60,000 bases of DNA from Membranipora membranacea. Taxonomy: Eukaryota > Bryozoa > Gymnolaemata > Cheilostomatida > Membraniporidae. Below, one piece after another: positions 43,334 to 54,986 of this stretch. The position numbers and the translations under genes were made by a program. Each line of letters starts with the position of its first letter. The first letter of the stretch is position 1. Where the stretch lies: positions 21,203,681 through 21,263,680 of the forward strand of contig OU612071.1 in NCBI GenBank assembly GCA_914767715.1, given 5' to 3'. The notes below the pieces were generated by a model, which saw only the letters and a program-made list of their open reading frames with translations, did no database searches and was not told the origin of the DNA.

Positions 43334-44218
43334 CAAATAGAGATTCGCCTAAGCTGAGATTGATCATTTTTGTTTACTTATTCTTTGGCTGGCAAACAAG
43401 CTTCTGACCCAGTTTATCTTGAGATGTGTGTAGTAATGTTCATTCAAACCCTGCTTCTCAAGAAAAAATTATGTAACATTTTCAGTAATTAACAATGAAC
43501 TGAGCGCTGTTCCTGTTAGTGAATAATTGTTATTGTAAGGGATTATGTGTTAGGCATCGGCATCAGTTAGGCATCGGTTGTCATCTATGGGGCATTGGGA
43601 ACTGGCTCTTTTCAAACCTTTTGTGTCATCTCAAACCTTAGAATAAATGATTTTCAGACCTTTTGGATAACAAAATCATTACAGTCACGCTTTTAATTGA
43701 GAGGACAATACAACAGTCTCGTATCATTATGGTAATGAAGATGTGTAACCATTATGATAAGAGAATACACTGAATGTTGTGACAGTGTTATGAAAAAACA
43801 TTACTATGATACCTTTTGATTTTAGAAAGATCACTGGTTATAATGTGGTTGTCACAGCGTTATAAAATAATCCTCATGACATGATCATAAAATAATGTTG
43901 TCATGATGGAAGAACTGTGATGCTATAACATTGTTATAATCAGATGCTATTTTATAGCATTGTCATAACAACATTTAAGTGTTAATTATGAGCTGTTTTC
44001 TTGTCATTACATAATGAAGTTGTCATCACATTAAAAATAACATTTGACAAATACTCAGATCTGAAGATTCTGCTATAACAGAATCTGAACATTGTGATTA
44101 CCATTCCGTAGCCTATTAGACAATAACCAAAGCCTATCATTTTTACACAATGTTAGCCGAACGTTAGCAGAATGTAATATTAAATATATTTGTATGCAAA
44201 ACGTTGTCACAATGTTCA
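43334..44218. other. Right subterminal part of the 6.9-kb element
   Basis: From about 43700 the stretch is crowded with ATAACA, TTATAAC, GTTATAA and TGTCATAA-like words in both orientations. The left end at 37380-37640 has the same character. No gene is seen. Confidence 0.6.
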
Positions 44219-44284
44219 CCGTTTGCTGGGAATGCTATAGTTGACTATCCAAATACTAAAATTATTTCCCAAACTATGTCCATA

Positions 44285-44462
44285 TGAGTTTTCAATGGTG
44301 CAGACTCTGAATCAGAAATCATTTTTATCCTAACATTAGCGGTTTTCAAGATAACCCTCTTTTCAGCACGTTTCACCTATGCGGCGTTGGTTAAAAGTAC
44401 CAAACTTGAGAGAGGACCACTCCAAATTGAGGCCTAAATCAGAGCTCAGAAAACTGTCTATT
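44285..44462. repeat. Outer inverted repeat of the nest, right arm
   Basis: Complement of 37028-37193. It runs from GTTTTCAATGGTGCAGACTC to AGAGCTCAGAAAACTGTCTA, and an extra segment of about 25 bases accounts for the length difference. Confidence 0.9.
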
Positions 44463-44659
44463 AACCATGATGAAAAGAGTGTGGAGTGATGTATTTAAAG
44501 CTAATGGACAAAGAATGGGTTGGGAGACTAATTGATGCAAGATTTGGAATCTCCATGCTCCATCACATCTGTCCACCATTTTCCAGGGCTATAGGTATCA
44601 CAATCTGTGCTCAGCTGCAGAATCAAAGTAGAGAAAACATCTCAAGAAAAAATCAACCT

Positions 44660-45170
44660 CTTTAAACTATAAGCTCATTGTCTGTGTGACGCTAGAATGA
44701 CAAACAGGAGGTGAATAAATACTGTCATGAATGGATGTGTTTTTTTGTGCACCAGCCGTGCTCTTATTTCAGTGTGTTATTTGTTTGTAGCACGTTTGGA
44801 GCTCCACATTGACGACCACCTACCTTTTAGGAGGAGGGCCTTTGTACACTACCAAATTTTCTACTCTGCAGTCTTTTCTCAGCTCAGCTGTGTAAGTAAA
44901 GAAAAACAAAGCTAGAAAAACCAACTAGTTTAAACTATAATCTCATTGTCAATGTGACGCTACAATGACAAACGGGAGGTGAATAAATACTGACATGAAT
45001 GGATGTGTTTTTTTGTGCACCAGCCGAGCTCTTATTTCAGTGTGTTATTTGTTTGTAGCATGTATGGAGTTCCACATTGACGACCACCTACCTTTTAGGA
45101 GCAGGGCCTTTGTACACTACCAAACTATCTTCTCTGCAGTCTTTTCTCAGCTCCGCTGTGTAAGTTATCG
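44660..45170 (+). repeat. 268-bp tandem duplication
   Basis: The block holding TTTAAACTATAAGCTCATTG, GACGCTAGAATGACAAAC and an open frame MNGCVFLCTSRALISV at 44727 recurs at 44995 with few differences. Both units keep a frame of about 57 codons. I do not recognise the peptide, and similarity may simply reflect a recent duplication. Confidence 0.9.
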
Positions 45171-45174
45171 CTCC

Positions 45175-47000
45175 TCCTATTTTATTACACCACCGCAAAT
45201 ATGTAATGAAGCATGGAAATTCCAAATCTGGCGTCCATGATTCTCTCAACCTATTCCTTGTCCAAAAGCCTTTGATGGATGGCATAAATCATAGCTCGAG
45301 AACTGTACACATGAATTATTAACATGAGCTAAACTATCGTTGAAATGTCCCCTCTGTTTATCCTTACTCTGTGGTATTATCTATTATTTATAGAAAAAAA
45401 ATATAGATGGAACATCAAAAACAAAACATGAAGTCACTTAACAAACTGACCAAAATGCTTGCTTGAATGGAATTGTATGCTTGTGTATTGCTTTTCATCA
45501 TTGTGTTTTATCTCCAACCTGTTTATTGTCATTTTAGGTTTGGTAACTGCGTACCAGGAGAAGATTGCTCCGGATTAAGTTACTTTGATAGTTGTTGACT
45601 CAGAGGTAGAATTGTGTGGTCGGTGAGTTGTACATTATTATCAATTTAGCTTTTAGAGTCGAAATCAAGCTTTTCACCTACCCATTGATGCCTCTGCTTT
45701 AGTTGATTGTGGCACCAGCGACACAATTCCAAATTTCAACTACGTGTTTGGTGTTTTTCATAGATACTAGTAACTCAGATTTCAGACGTTCAATCAGTCA
45801 ACTCCATCAAAGAGTCATTGACATGGCCACAGACTATTATAATATTGTTCATAGATTGATATGAAACAGATGAGAGGGAAAATGATTACTTGATTTGATC
45901 TACTCCAGTGCTGCCGACCCATAGTAGTCTTTGGGATTTGGTTTATTAGATTAGAACTAAAATAAATATTGTCAAAATTAACATAACTTATATATATATT
46001 ATATATGGTACCTATAAGTGATGTTTAAAAACGTAATATATAAGACAACTTGTATGCACAGGGCTTCTGAGGAGTAGACTCACTAGACCTAGGCCTAGCT
46101 GTAAATTTACTTGTTTTGGATAAGTAATTCCATTTTTTGTTATAGTTGCCTTGACCAATGTGACAGTTTTAAAAACCTTTGGAGTTCATAATTTTTTTGA
46201 CAGGCTCATAGTGTCCGAAAACTGGTGCCTGAGATCCATATATGGGCAAAGACAACTACAAATAACTGTTGACAAGAATATATTATTTTATTCTTGTGCC
46301 ATCACAAAGATATATTACAGCTTGCGGGGAATCTGAAACCTAAAATAAATTGATTCAAGTGCAGTCTACAGGACTGGTGTCTAGGTTAAAAAACAAGTTT
46401 TCTAGCTTCCTTTTCACTTATATTCATGAAACTGTAAACTGAATTGACTTATCAGTGAGCCTGCAGATTATTGGATAGAGTCTTAAAATATTGCAATATC
46501 TTCAATGGGGTTGTGTTGGGAGTTGTCCCTCATAATAGGGAGCACCGGACAGATGAGAGAGTCAGAGAAATCATGGTAGAAACAAATTGCTAAGATATTC
46601 ATAGGCGTCTTATGTTATTATATATCATTAAATGTCATATTTATTATAATATAAAAGTAAAAAGGTCGTCCAGTTTTGAATTTTAAACTATTAACTGAAA
46701 AAGTGGGTTCCGGATGACATAGGGAGAGGTAACAGCATTTCTCCAAAAACTGGAAGTTGAGTATTTATTAAATCATTGCAGTCCCTGAACTATCTCGTTT
46801 AATGTGTTTAACGTCTCTACCAAGCCAATATTTTAATTCTGAATATTTGACATGTTCGAAGATAGTCTGAGCCCCTCCCCCCCCCCAGACCTTTGCCCCT
46901 TGTCCGACGGCCCCGGCGGGAGAGTTCTAAGATGAATAGGTGTACTCATCATAGCTGATGGCTAAGTAGCGGTGCCGGTTAAAAAAGTTGTGCCAGTCAT
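45175..47000. other. No gene recognised
   Basis: AT-rich stretch with an ATATATAT-rich patch near 45990-46005 and a C-run near 46875-46887. Short open frames have no motif or splice partner that I can support. Confidence 0.5.
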
Positions 47001-47014
47001 CAATTATTTAAAAC

Positions 47015-47370
47015 GTGCATCATATTGGAATTATGTTCACACCCGTAGACGACCTTTACTCTAATATACTGAAAGTAAAGAGCCTCCGTATGATTGCCAC
47101 CGAAGATGAACCACTACTCCGTCTTAACCAGCTGCCGTCAGGCAGATATCAATCAGTCAAGTTCCGCGTGCAGATCCGTGCCAAATGTTTTAGAGCAGAA
47201 TGTATCAAATACCTAAATAGTGTCTTCAAAAAGTAATAGTATTTTTTTATGGTCTTATCATTTTAGTTATTTTTACAGAATCAACAGTTTTAATAATTTT
47301 TACAGAGCACCCTACAGAGACAGTTTTGTTTCTAAGAGATTGAGACAAAATATAAACATACATACATACA
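47015..47370 (+). mobile_element. LINE C-terminal fragment with ACAT-repeat tail
   Basis: The frame reads LPSGRYQSVKFRVQIRAKCF, then RAECIKYLNSVFKK and a stop at 47236. The GRY-x-x-x-K-x-R block and the CF-x-x-x-I-x-x-LN ending align with the C-terminal pieces at 5.94 kb and 33.0 kb, though more diverged. The words ACATACATACATACATT follow at about 47355-47371 and may be the element's repeat tail. Confidence 0.5.
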
Positions 47371-47535
47371 TTGGTTTCGTTTTGTTTTCCACTTTCACTT
47401 TGTTGTTAATCTATGTTACCCAGTCCAAATAACAACAACCAACACAATCAGAGTAGATAACTCCAAGTGTCGCAGTGATACCATCAACAAAAGCTGAGTC
47501 TATGTTATATGCAATTGAAATCTTTATCGTTACAG

Positions 47536-47724
47536 GGTCAGGTTCTTCGACTAGCCATGGTACGCCAGGCAGCCAAGAACGCTGTCGACAAGCCTGTAGA
47601 GCCAGCACCCGAGTACAATGTTGATCAGTGTCAGATTGAGGAGGCAATAGCCATTATGGACTACATTAACAGAGAGAAAAGGCAGTTGATGGGAATCACT
47701 GGTGTGGAGGAAATCCCAACATAA
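47536..47724 (+). CDS. Terminal exon of an unidentified gene
   Basis: After a good acceptor (TTATCGTTACAG at 47524-47535) a 62-codon frame runs to TAA: GQVLRLAMVRQAAKNAVDKP, then QCQIEEAIAIMDYINREKRQ and LMGITGVEEIPT. The pattern (a helix, a linker, then I-x-x-AI-x-IMDY-x-x-x-EK) recalls the C-terminal helical end of DUF3987/primase-like proteins found in many mobile elements, but the match is by eye and weak. No upstream exon could be joined. It may be the remains of another element gene. Confidence 0.35.
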   Translation, partial: GQVLRLAMVRQAAKNAVDKPVEPAPEYNVDQCQIEEAIAIMDYINREKRQLMGITGVEEIPT

Positions 47725-47729
47725 TCAAC

Positions 47730-49190
47730 ACCAAATATCAATCAATATAGCTAGAGAGCACATAACAAGTTAGCCTGTCTTGACTTTGTTGTCAAGACAA
47801 GGTTATAACAAGTCAACTTAAAGGGCAACCAAGGTTTCGCAGCAACGCATTAATGGGTAGCAAATAATGTTCTGGGCAGCATCAGCTTTGTGCATTACGC
47901 GATGCAAAACTCAATGTAGTTGCTGACTCTAAGCTGGGTAACACTTCAGTTTAGGGGAGGTTCCAAGACTTTGCTGTAATAATTATAGAGCACAGGCACT
48001 TTGCGCATGTGCACCAATCGATTCAGGTTGGTTATCTTTGCACCGTAGCGACTGAACTAATTCAAATGTGCTTGAGTTCCTAAATTATAGTTCTGAACCG
48101 GCCCAAACTGGGTAAAAGTGAGCTTCTATAAGCAAAGTGTAATTAGGTCAATTGGGCCAGTTTGTGGCATTGTCGCTACAGTGCAGAGAGACTCGTATCA
48201 CAGAGTCGATCTGCAAGCAGTATGGAGCACAGGCCTAATAATAACAGGAACAGGAAACTGCTATGTGGTATTCTCTTTTAGCTGAGTTTGAGTACCTGAT
48301 GGAAGAAATGTTTCACAAGAATTCTGGCTGAATAATCATCCGAATTATATTTTGTCTTTTTCCCCATGCAGAAGGTGCAATCTGCTATTAATCAATGGCC
48401 ATCAATGAGAAGTTGTTTGAAACCTTGGTTGCTTTCCAAGCAAGCAGTACTAATATGTAATCAATACTTCTGATAATAATACAATATTACAAAATAGTGG
48501 TGTTGCCTTGCGCATAAATACAAGCATTTGAAAGCAGACCAATCTAACGTGCCGGAGTGTATATTATGATAATTGTAATTTCAGACACAGAAAATGAGTC
48601 AAACAAAGTGATTAATAAATCATGTTACTGTCTAGGGTACACATCATAACAGCCTTCATGCTCGTCATGAGTATTTAACAACACATTTATGAAAATTCCT
48701 CACCTATTGTAATTGTATCTAGACTTCCATCAGTTAGTAGTATTTAGCCCCTTGTCAACACCTCTTGTAGCAACTCATACTCATGAGGGGAGAATATAAC
48801 ACTCATCAGATCCGAACGATCTAGGTGTGGACCCGATACGTCACCCACATAGGTCGGCGGTGACTTGGGTGGGGGTGGCGGTGGTTGTTGAAACGGGAAA
48901 CGAATTGGTTGGTATGTATTGTATGATGATGTATGGGCAGAGCAGGCAAATTCTTCATTTGTGAGCCCGTGTCTGTCGTGCTCCTAGGCTGCGTGTCAGT
49001 AACTGAGATGTAATTTTCAACGCGGATGGCGACGAGACCCTGTCAAGGCATAGTCATAAAACATGACTGGTCTATCATCCACTCCATATTCGATGAGTAT
49101 ATACACTCTTTTTACAATTTCTAAAATAAAAATATGATTTCGTTCATTCCAGGTGTCGGCATGTCCCTCCCCATGTCATTGCCATGGGGA
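47730..49190. other. No gene recognised
   Basis: No coding motif or repeat was recognised, apart from a GGTGGGGGTGGCGGTGG-like G-rich patch near 48870-48885. Confidence 0.45.
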
Positions 49191-49195
49191 AGAAT

Positions 49196-49350
49196 TTCGT
49201 GTAACACAAAAACTTATCAAGTAAGGTTATCTGCCCCTGATTTAATAACACAAAAAGTTACTAATTAAGATTATCTGCCCCTGATTTTAATCATGAAACT
49301 TACTAAGCAAGGTTATCTGCTCCTGATTATAATTATTAAACATACTAAGC
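49196..49350 (+). repeat. Tandem ~50-bp units (about three and a half)
   Basis: The phrase ACTTATCAAGTAAGGTTATC, then TGCCCCTGATT and a T/A-rich spacer, recurs with changes near 49206, 49256, 49304 and 49350. Confidence 0.8.
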
Positions 49351-49380
49351 AAGGATTAAACAGTTCAATTTTGCTCCAGT

Positions 49381-49585
49381 CTTCTCATCACGGTCTTCTG
49401 TACACATGTACACACATACACAGGTACTCAGGTTTGTATCCAAGAGAGTGTAACTCCTGCATATTCAATTGAATTTATATTATATATTCAGTACTAGACA
49501 CTCATCTGATTACGGTCCTCTGTACATATGTACACACTTACAGAGGTACTCAGGTTTGAATCCAAGAGAGCGTAGTAGTCAACTG
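49381..49585 (+). repeat. ~119-bp direct repeat pair
   Basis: CTGTACACATGTACACACAT, AGGTACTCAGGTTTG and ATCCAAGAGAG recur at about 49398 and 49517 with a few changes. The TGTACATATGTACA word in it is palindromic. Confidence 0.8.
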
Positions 49586-49599
49586 ACAGATCCCAAAAA

Positions 49600-50260
49600 A
49601 GTGGCTCCGTTGAGGCGTTTCGTGATATCGGAAGGAACGAAGCACCACTATATATCAAATCGAAGCTAAGGCTCTGGGAAATAAGAATATCTTGGTAGTA
49701 AAAAACTTTAGTTGGGTGCGCACACGAATCGGAGGGTTGATGAGGGGAAAACTACAAATTTGTCAAAAATACGCCTATTCACATTAAATGTCACACAAAG
49801 TTTTCTCGTAACAATAAATGTAATCTAAACAATTAGTATAGATCAAAACATGATGACATAAAATTGGTTGAAAAAACTTTTTCTGATTTTTATGCTGCCG
49901 GATATTTCAAGGGCACCAACAAATTAGTATGATTTGGTTTTGATGTAGACCGCTACTTTTTTCTGTATCAGATCCACTCAAAAATAACACAGAGCCTAGA
50001 TACACATGCCTGCATGGCCTCCATAAAGTTATAAAACCGAAACTTAAATATTTTCCAAGCTATTGTCATATTAAACCCGAAGTATTCACTAGGAGTTGTC
50101 CCGACAGCGAAATTCAAATGGTTTTCACCTGCCAATCTCTGAATATCAGTAATTTTCCATCGAATAAATAACTTTCTGCTACCCTACTTAACATGATTAA
50201 GTACAACTTTTATCTGGTAAACTCTCAATATGTATTATTATGTTCCTTCACAAGTTACTG
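49600..50260. other. No gene recognised
   Basis: AT-rich stretch without a supported feature. Confidence 0.45.
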
Positions 50261-50261
50261 A

Positions 50262-50325
50262 ATAGTTTGATTGATTGATGAGTACTTTATTATCGATCAA
50301 AATACATTTGCAACGAATGAAAATG
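50262..50325 (-). mobile_element. LINE-like 3' tail
   Basis: Read on the minus strand, GATAATAAAGTACTCATCAA followed by TCAATCAAAC matches the layout of the tail at 52.45 kb (AATAAAGT, then TCAATCAATCAA). Such short repeat tails mark the 3' ends of CR1/L2-like LINEs. No RT motif could be read to its right, so the insertion is short or badly decayed. Confidence 0.5.
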
Positions 50326-50329
50326 TATA

Positions 50330-52440
50330 TAGTGTATCTGATTTGACATAAATTGATAAAAAGACTTCAGTACGTTGGTTAGAAAAAAAAATTGAGATAA
50401 AACAGGATTTGGTCATATCATCGGTTACAGAGTTTATATATAACTGCCATATTTAATGAAAAGGCATTTAGCTGCAGTGGCAGTAGTGTGCTTTATGATT
50501 TTGGATTTATTGCTCACTAGTCTTTTAGGTCTGCAGTTCTGGCTTTCTTCGCTGCGAGTGCTGTAGACATGCCAAACCCCAATGAGGTGAATCAAAAATG
50601 GCTCCAGGAAATAAACTCTCACTCGCTTCAATCCTGTGGCGAAGGGCTTGATTTATCCTCGTACATCGTTTCCGTCCACAGACACCTTTAGGAAGGGATT
50701 TGTCCTTTTCATTGGTACCATAGTTGATGATTGGCAGGATTTTCTGCAGATAAATATTACTATCCCTCCTTCCAATTTAATAGTATCACGTAGGTCCTAA
50801 AAGTACTTGCCATTATAAGGGCTTCAAAATGGTGAAATAACATTGGAACATGGTTGACACATGTAAAAAAAGGATGCAAACATTTGTATTTCATGTGTGG
50901 ACGTACAAGGCAGGCCTACACAATGAATAGGAGCAAATCGTATTTGGAGCAGCACAGCTGTTGAGAGATGACCAGATTAGTTTTCGTCCGGTGATGAAGT
51001 TTATTGAATATTCTTGAAAGTCAAAATGCATGAGGATCCATCCGGCTAGCAGCTTAGTAATAACTTTACAGAGCACTGTCCCAAAAGGCCGCCTTGCTAT
51101 CATAAGAAAGGCTACAAATCTTACACAAGCAAACAACCCATATCCAGGTTTACTCTCATAGGAATCTCCTACATAGAAAATGATATGAATTACCCGCAAG
51201 ATACGTGCCTCCGGTTGTCAGCCTCAGTTTGACGGGTTCTGAGTGCCTAAAGTGTATATTCTTCATAGGCAACAACATGAAAGTGAGTTGACCAATCTTT
51301 CAAGCGCCTAAGAGTGTGACTGAGATTCAGCAGAGAAACCAGAAATATCGTTATTTACATGCACAGCCTGATCAGCTCCTCCTAGCTATTGAAGCGCAAT
51401 ACAACACCAAAGATACACAATCAGTATGATATAATGAAAAGACTCGAGAAAGTAGTGACAGATCAAGACAAGAAAGACCATGCAATTACCAAATTGATTC
51501 AAGTTTAAGCGACTGGTCACTGGGACTGATTCACTATTCTTTCAAAATCATCCATTTTCACTTCTACCAAAGTTGTCCTTGACCTTATCCTTTATACAAC
51601 CTTGGGCATCTAGTGTAAAGTCGCTTTTAAAGATAATTCGACCCAAAGCAATTTCGCACTCATGGAAACCCGGACAAGATTTTGTATTGGAAAAGTCGTC
51701 CATTTACTGTCGCCACGCTATCGCACCATGGAACCTAACTAATTGAGATTTACATGCAAGGTACCAAACTTTAACACTCAAATGCCAGTTTGCCTTTCAC
51801 AATGATGTGTTTATATGACAGTAAGACCTCACGAGAGTCGGCATTCAAAAAGTAAACCGACAAAACCTGCATCCTGAAGATGAATCTATGCTAAGACGAG
51901 ATGTGGTCTGTTTTTTTATTGAATTATATCAAAGAGTTTAAAGTTTTGAGATTGAAAAATTTTTTGGGTGATAGTAAAGATGAGGCCTACAGCATATTTT
52001 TCCTGCCAAAAATAATTTCCCCTAAGGTGAAAAACAGATTTCGAATCTGCTTTGTTGCGGTTGCAGCTTGTCGAGGTACCAGTCCAGATGTTTTACGAGA
52101 TGTGGCAAAATTGTGATGAACAAAGTCAACACCTCAAGACAAAGCTTGGCACCTGAGAGCCACAGGCGGCCTGACTCTTTTTGTATCCCAGGTTGTCTGA
52201 CAGTTCGTTCCACAGGGCTGCTATTTGATACGAGGCTCATAGTTGTAAGGTTAAGTTTATGAAGTTATATTAGATGAGTAAAATATGCTCCGTGAACAGA
52301 CTAAAGTTTGAATTATATTAAGTTTGATGTATTAAAAAGGGGAACAGATGGAGCTTATATTTCTGAGTTTCAAATAGTTGTGACAAAATTTTAAATACAG
52401 TATATCACTAAACATCTTCTGATACAAATGTTTTTTCAAA
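50330..52440. other. No gene recognised
   Basis: Open frames of up to about 100 codons occur on both strands, but none has motifs or splice partners I can defend. The right part (about 51.9-52.4 kb) may be an old LINE body leading to the tail at 52.45 kb. Confidence 0.4.
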
Positions 52441-52449
52441 CAAACATTT

Positions 52450-52497
52450 TTGTACAGTTTAATAAAGTTTATATCAATCAATCAATAAAACAAGGGT
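52450..52497 (+). mobile_element. LINE-like 3' tail
   Basis: TTTAATAAAGTTTATATCAA followed by TCAATCAATAAAA is a LINE-type 3' end with a TCAA repeat. It is like the minus-strand tail at 50.3 kb, and CAATCAATCAATT at 33.23 kb is of the same kind. Confidence 0.55.
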
Positions 52498-52499
52498 GT

Positions 52500-54514
52500 G
52501 AGCTACTCGAACTCTGCTGTAGTGGCAGTTTAAAATATTCAACTTTTTTGTCGACCTATGTAGAGAATTAACATCAGGTAATTGAATTGATCAACATGCA
52601 AGCCACATAAAAGTTGGTGCAAAATCTAGTGTTTGACATTTGAGGATTAAAACAATTACCGATAGGCAGATGATGCACCTTCAAGTGCTATCATTGCAAG
52701 TTGGGTAGGAACTACATGACCAAATTAAATAATATGATTGTCTTCTCTTTGGATCAGGGAAGACAACTAACAGCAAATCTGAGCTAGGGTATTATGTGTA
52801 AGAGGGAATGCGCCCTGCTTATAATATGACCATAATAAGCTAATTCGTGTGCTGAAAATCTGCCTAGATTGCTGGTAGCCTTCCATTATTTTTGACCACA
52901 TCCGGTTATAAGGTCGTTGATAATAAGGAAATCTGCATTTCAGGGCTAGTCTTGGGTAATGTTATGACCAAAGAGAGATTCAAACCAATTGCAGATTTCT
53001 CTTATTTTATCATTGATGTTAAACCTTGAACTATATATGTAGCTGTTCATTCATTTTGTTGTATCAGCAGATAAATGCTTACAAAAATCGAAATTAAAAA
53101 AACAAGAAGTTTCCAATCAAAACTTCCCAGGTAAAAGAATCTCCTGGTAGAACCAAAGAATTCAATAAGGTCGTATAAAAGCATAGGAAAGAAAATAAAT
53201 GAGATCAAAACGAGACAGATAAGCATCTGGGATGAGCTGCATGTAAGAAAACAGCTGATGTTCAGTTGTTTTGTTTGTTCATGGCGTTGTGAAACAGTCA
53301 ATGAAAGTGTGCACCCATACCATATGACTGACATTACATTGTAGCGCACTCTGAAAAAAATTGTTTCATGATAGATATCTGCTTCAGAATATTGACAGCC
53401 TATCCGACTTCATAATATCAACCGCATCGACCGGTCACGTTTGATGACTGGTCACATGATGTGCAGTCATATTTCTGAAAGCCAAGTGGCTGATTCAGAG
53501 TTTGTCAACTAAGGTAAAATATATATTACATACTCTGGTAGTAAATTATTCCAGAAAACAGAGATAAAAAGGATTACTTTCAAAAGAAAATGCTAATTGA
53601 GTTAATTAGAAAAGTGAGTTTGAACTACAAGGATACACAAAAGCTGGTTTAAAAATACAGAGAGTACAGGTAAATGAGATTGTTGCAATTAAAAATTTAC
53701 TATGTTATGAAGAAAAATAAAGAATAAAAAATACATACCTATGTGTGATTGTCTGATCTAATATTTTATTTGGTCAACAAACGCTATGCCATTAGATACA
53801 ACAAAAGTACATCATTCAAACGATGCATACAAATGGTGACATTGCATCCTCCAAAACTATAAGGTATAAAATGCTATTGTTAAGTCTACAGTTGTTACCT
53901 GTTTCCTCCTCACTACAAACCGGCTTAATTAGGGTATAATATTTCATATGTTATATAGTTTAGAGTTATTTATTTATCTCATATATTATATATATATATT
54001 GTGATTAAGTTTGGTAAATAAAATCCTGTGATGATCACTCCTATTCCTCCACTGTGATTATGATAGGATCGCATCTCAATACCACAAGGTTACAGTGTGC
54101 AATGCTTCCTTGATTGTTGAATTTCTATTGAAAGTTCTTTATCTGCAGAATAAATGTGCAATATAAATAAATAAATAATATAAAATCCCCGTAAATTCAA
54201 CACAAGGCATGACTTGATCAGACGCCACTAGGTGACTTAAGTTGTCAGCTATTTATGAGTTTGTATGGGAGAAAAAGTTAAAACTGTGGTTGAGGCTGCG
54301 TTTGTGGCACTCTGAGGGGCATGTAGTTGATGATGAAGCTTGAACTCAACTAGCCACCCTAATTCCAAAAATCTCAAGTAACTAGACATAATGTACTGTT
54401 TGCTCAGATGGATGCAACTCCAATATTTTGTTTTGAATTCTCTGTGTTTACTTGCTATACTGAATGAGATGAGTATGTCACTTTATCAGTCAGTTTATTT
54501 CAATATGCCTGGAG
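52500..54514. other. No gene supported
   Basis: Mostly AT-rich. It contains a (TA)n patch near 53985-53998 and an AAATAAATAAATAA run near 54163-54178 that may be another LINE tail. A minus-strand hydrophobic frame at 53047-53349 is discussed under rejected items. Confidence 0.45.
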
Positions 54515-54710
54515 TAGGTGATAGCCGATTGATTTAAGCACCTGATCTCAAACACGCATGTAATGAGAGGTTCTGGGTTCCAGTCCCACTGCAGTCCATT
54601 TACTACTGGGCACTGTGACCCAGGTGTGCTCCTACCTGCCTAAAAACTGAGAACATTGTGCCTGAGATAGTGGCCTCGCCCTTAAGATGCCTCTTTTTCT
54701 CAGCCTTCTG
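54515..54710 (+). mobile_element. tRNA-derived SINE, copy 2
   Basis: The head has a diverged A box (GATAGCCGATTGATTTAAGC) and a B box (GGTTCTGGGTTCCAGTCCC). The body repeats the order of copy 1: CTGCAGTC, TACTGGGC, GTGTGCTCC, ACCTGCCT, AACTGAGAACA, GCCCTTAA, CTCAG. It is more diverged from a tRNA than copy 1, so the family has been active over some time. Confidence 0.75.
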
Positions 54711-54986
54711 ATTGTTTACCATTTTTATCCCTTACTTTTAAATGAATGTATTAAAATAACTGATAGATACAATCAGTCTTTGAAATAGGCGGATATTCTT
54801 TCCTGCTACGCTAACAAATACTGATCGTGAATGCCAGCACTCCATTGTTATTATCTGCACACTGCCATGTTCCATGATACCAAATATTGGGAGGCGTTAC
54901 CATAGCTTGAAAGTAAATAATATTTACAGGCTTCTTTAAAACAGGAGCTATGTGTGCATATTGAATAAAATTGTTTCCGTTTTCAG

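Larger units (their letters stand above)
37365..44230. mobile_element. 6.9-kb DNA transposon-like element, 12-bp termini
   Basis: CCCAGCAAACGG at 37365-37376 and its exact complement at 44219-44230 form short terminal inverted repeats. Inside each end, for about 300-450 bases, ATAACGTT, ATAACATT and GTTATAA-like words are packed densely in both orientations, as in DNA transposons with subterminal repeats. The interior contains the THAP-carrying element and the three-exon minus-strand unit, and no recognisable transposase of its own. A target duplication is not obvious. The superfamily is not assigned. Confidence 0.6.

Noticed and set aside
49196-49350. CRISPR-like array
   Set aside because: Units are imperfect, the spacers are not unique, and the genome is eukaryotic; it is a simple tandem repeat.
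50891-51199. 102-codon minus-strand frame as LINE remnant
   Set aside because: I could not find any RT or endonuclease motif in it; only the nearby tail suggests a LINE.
52022-52262. Overlapping frames on both strands as a gene
   Set aside because: No motif, and the two frames mirror each other. Possibly an old LINE body, but not supportable.
53047-53349. Minus-strand hydrophobic frame resembling two membrane segments of a GPCR
   Set aside because: It has long Leu/Ile/Phe runs (CLVLISFIFFPMLLYDLIEF) but no DRY, CWxP or NPxxY motif, and AT-rich DNA often gives hydrophobic frames by chance.
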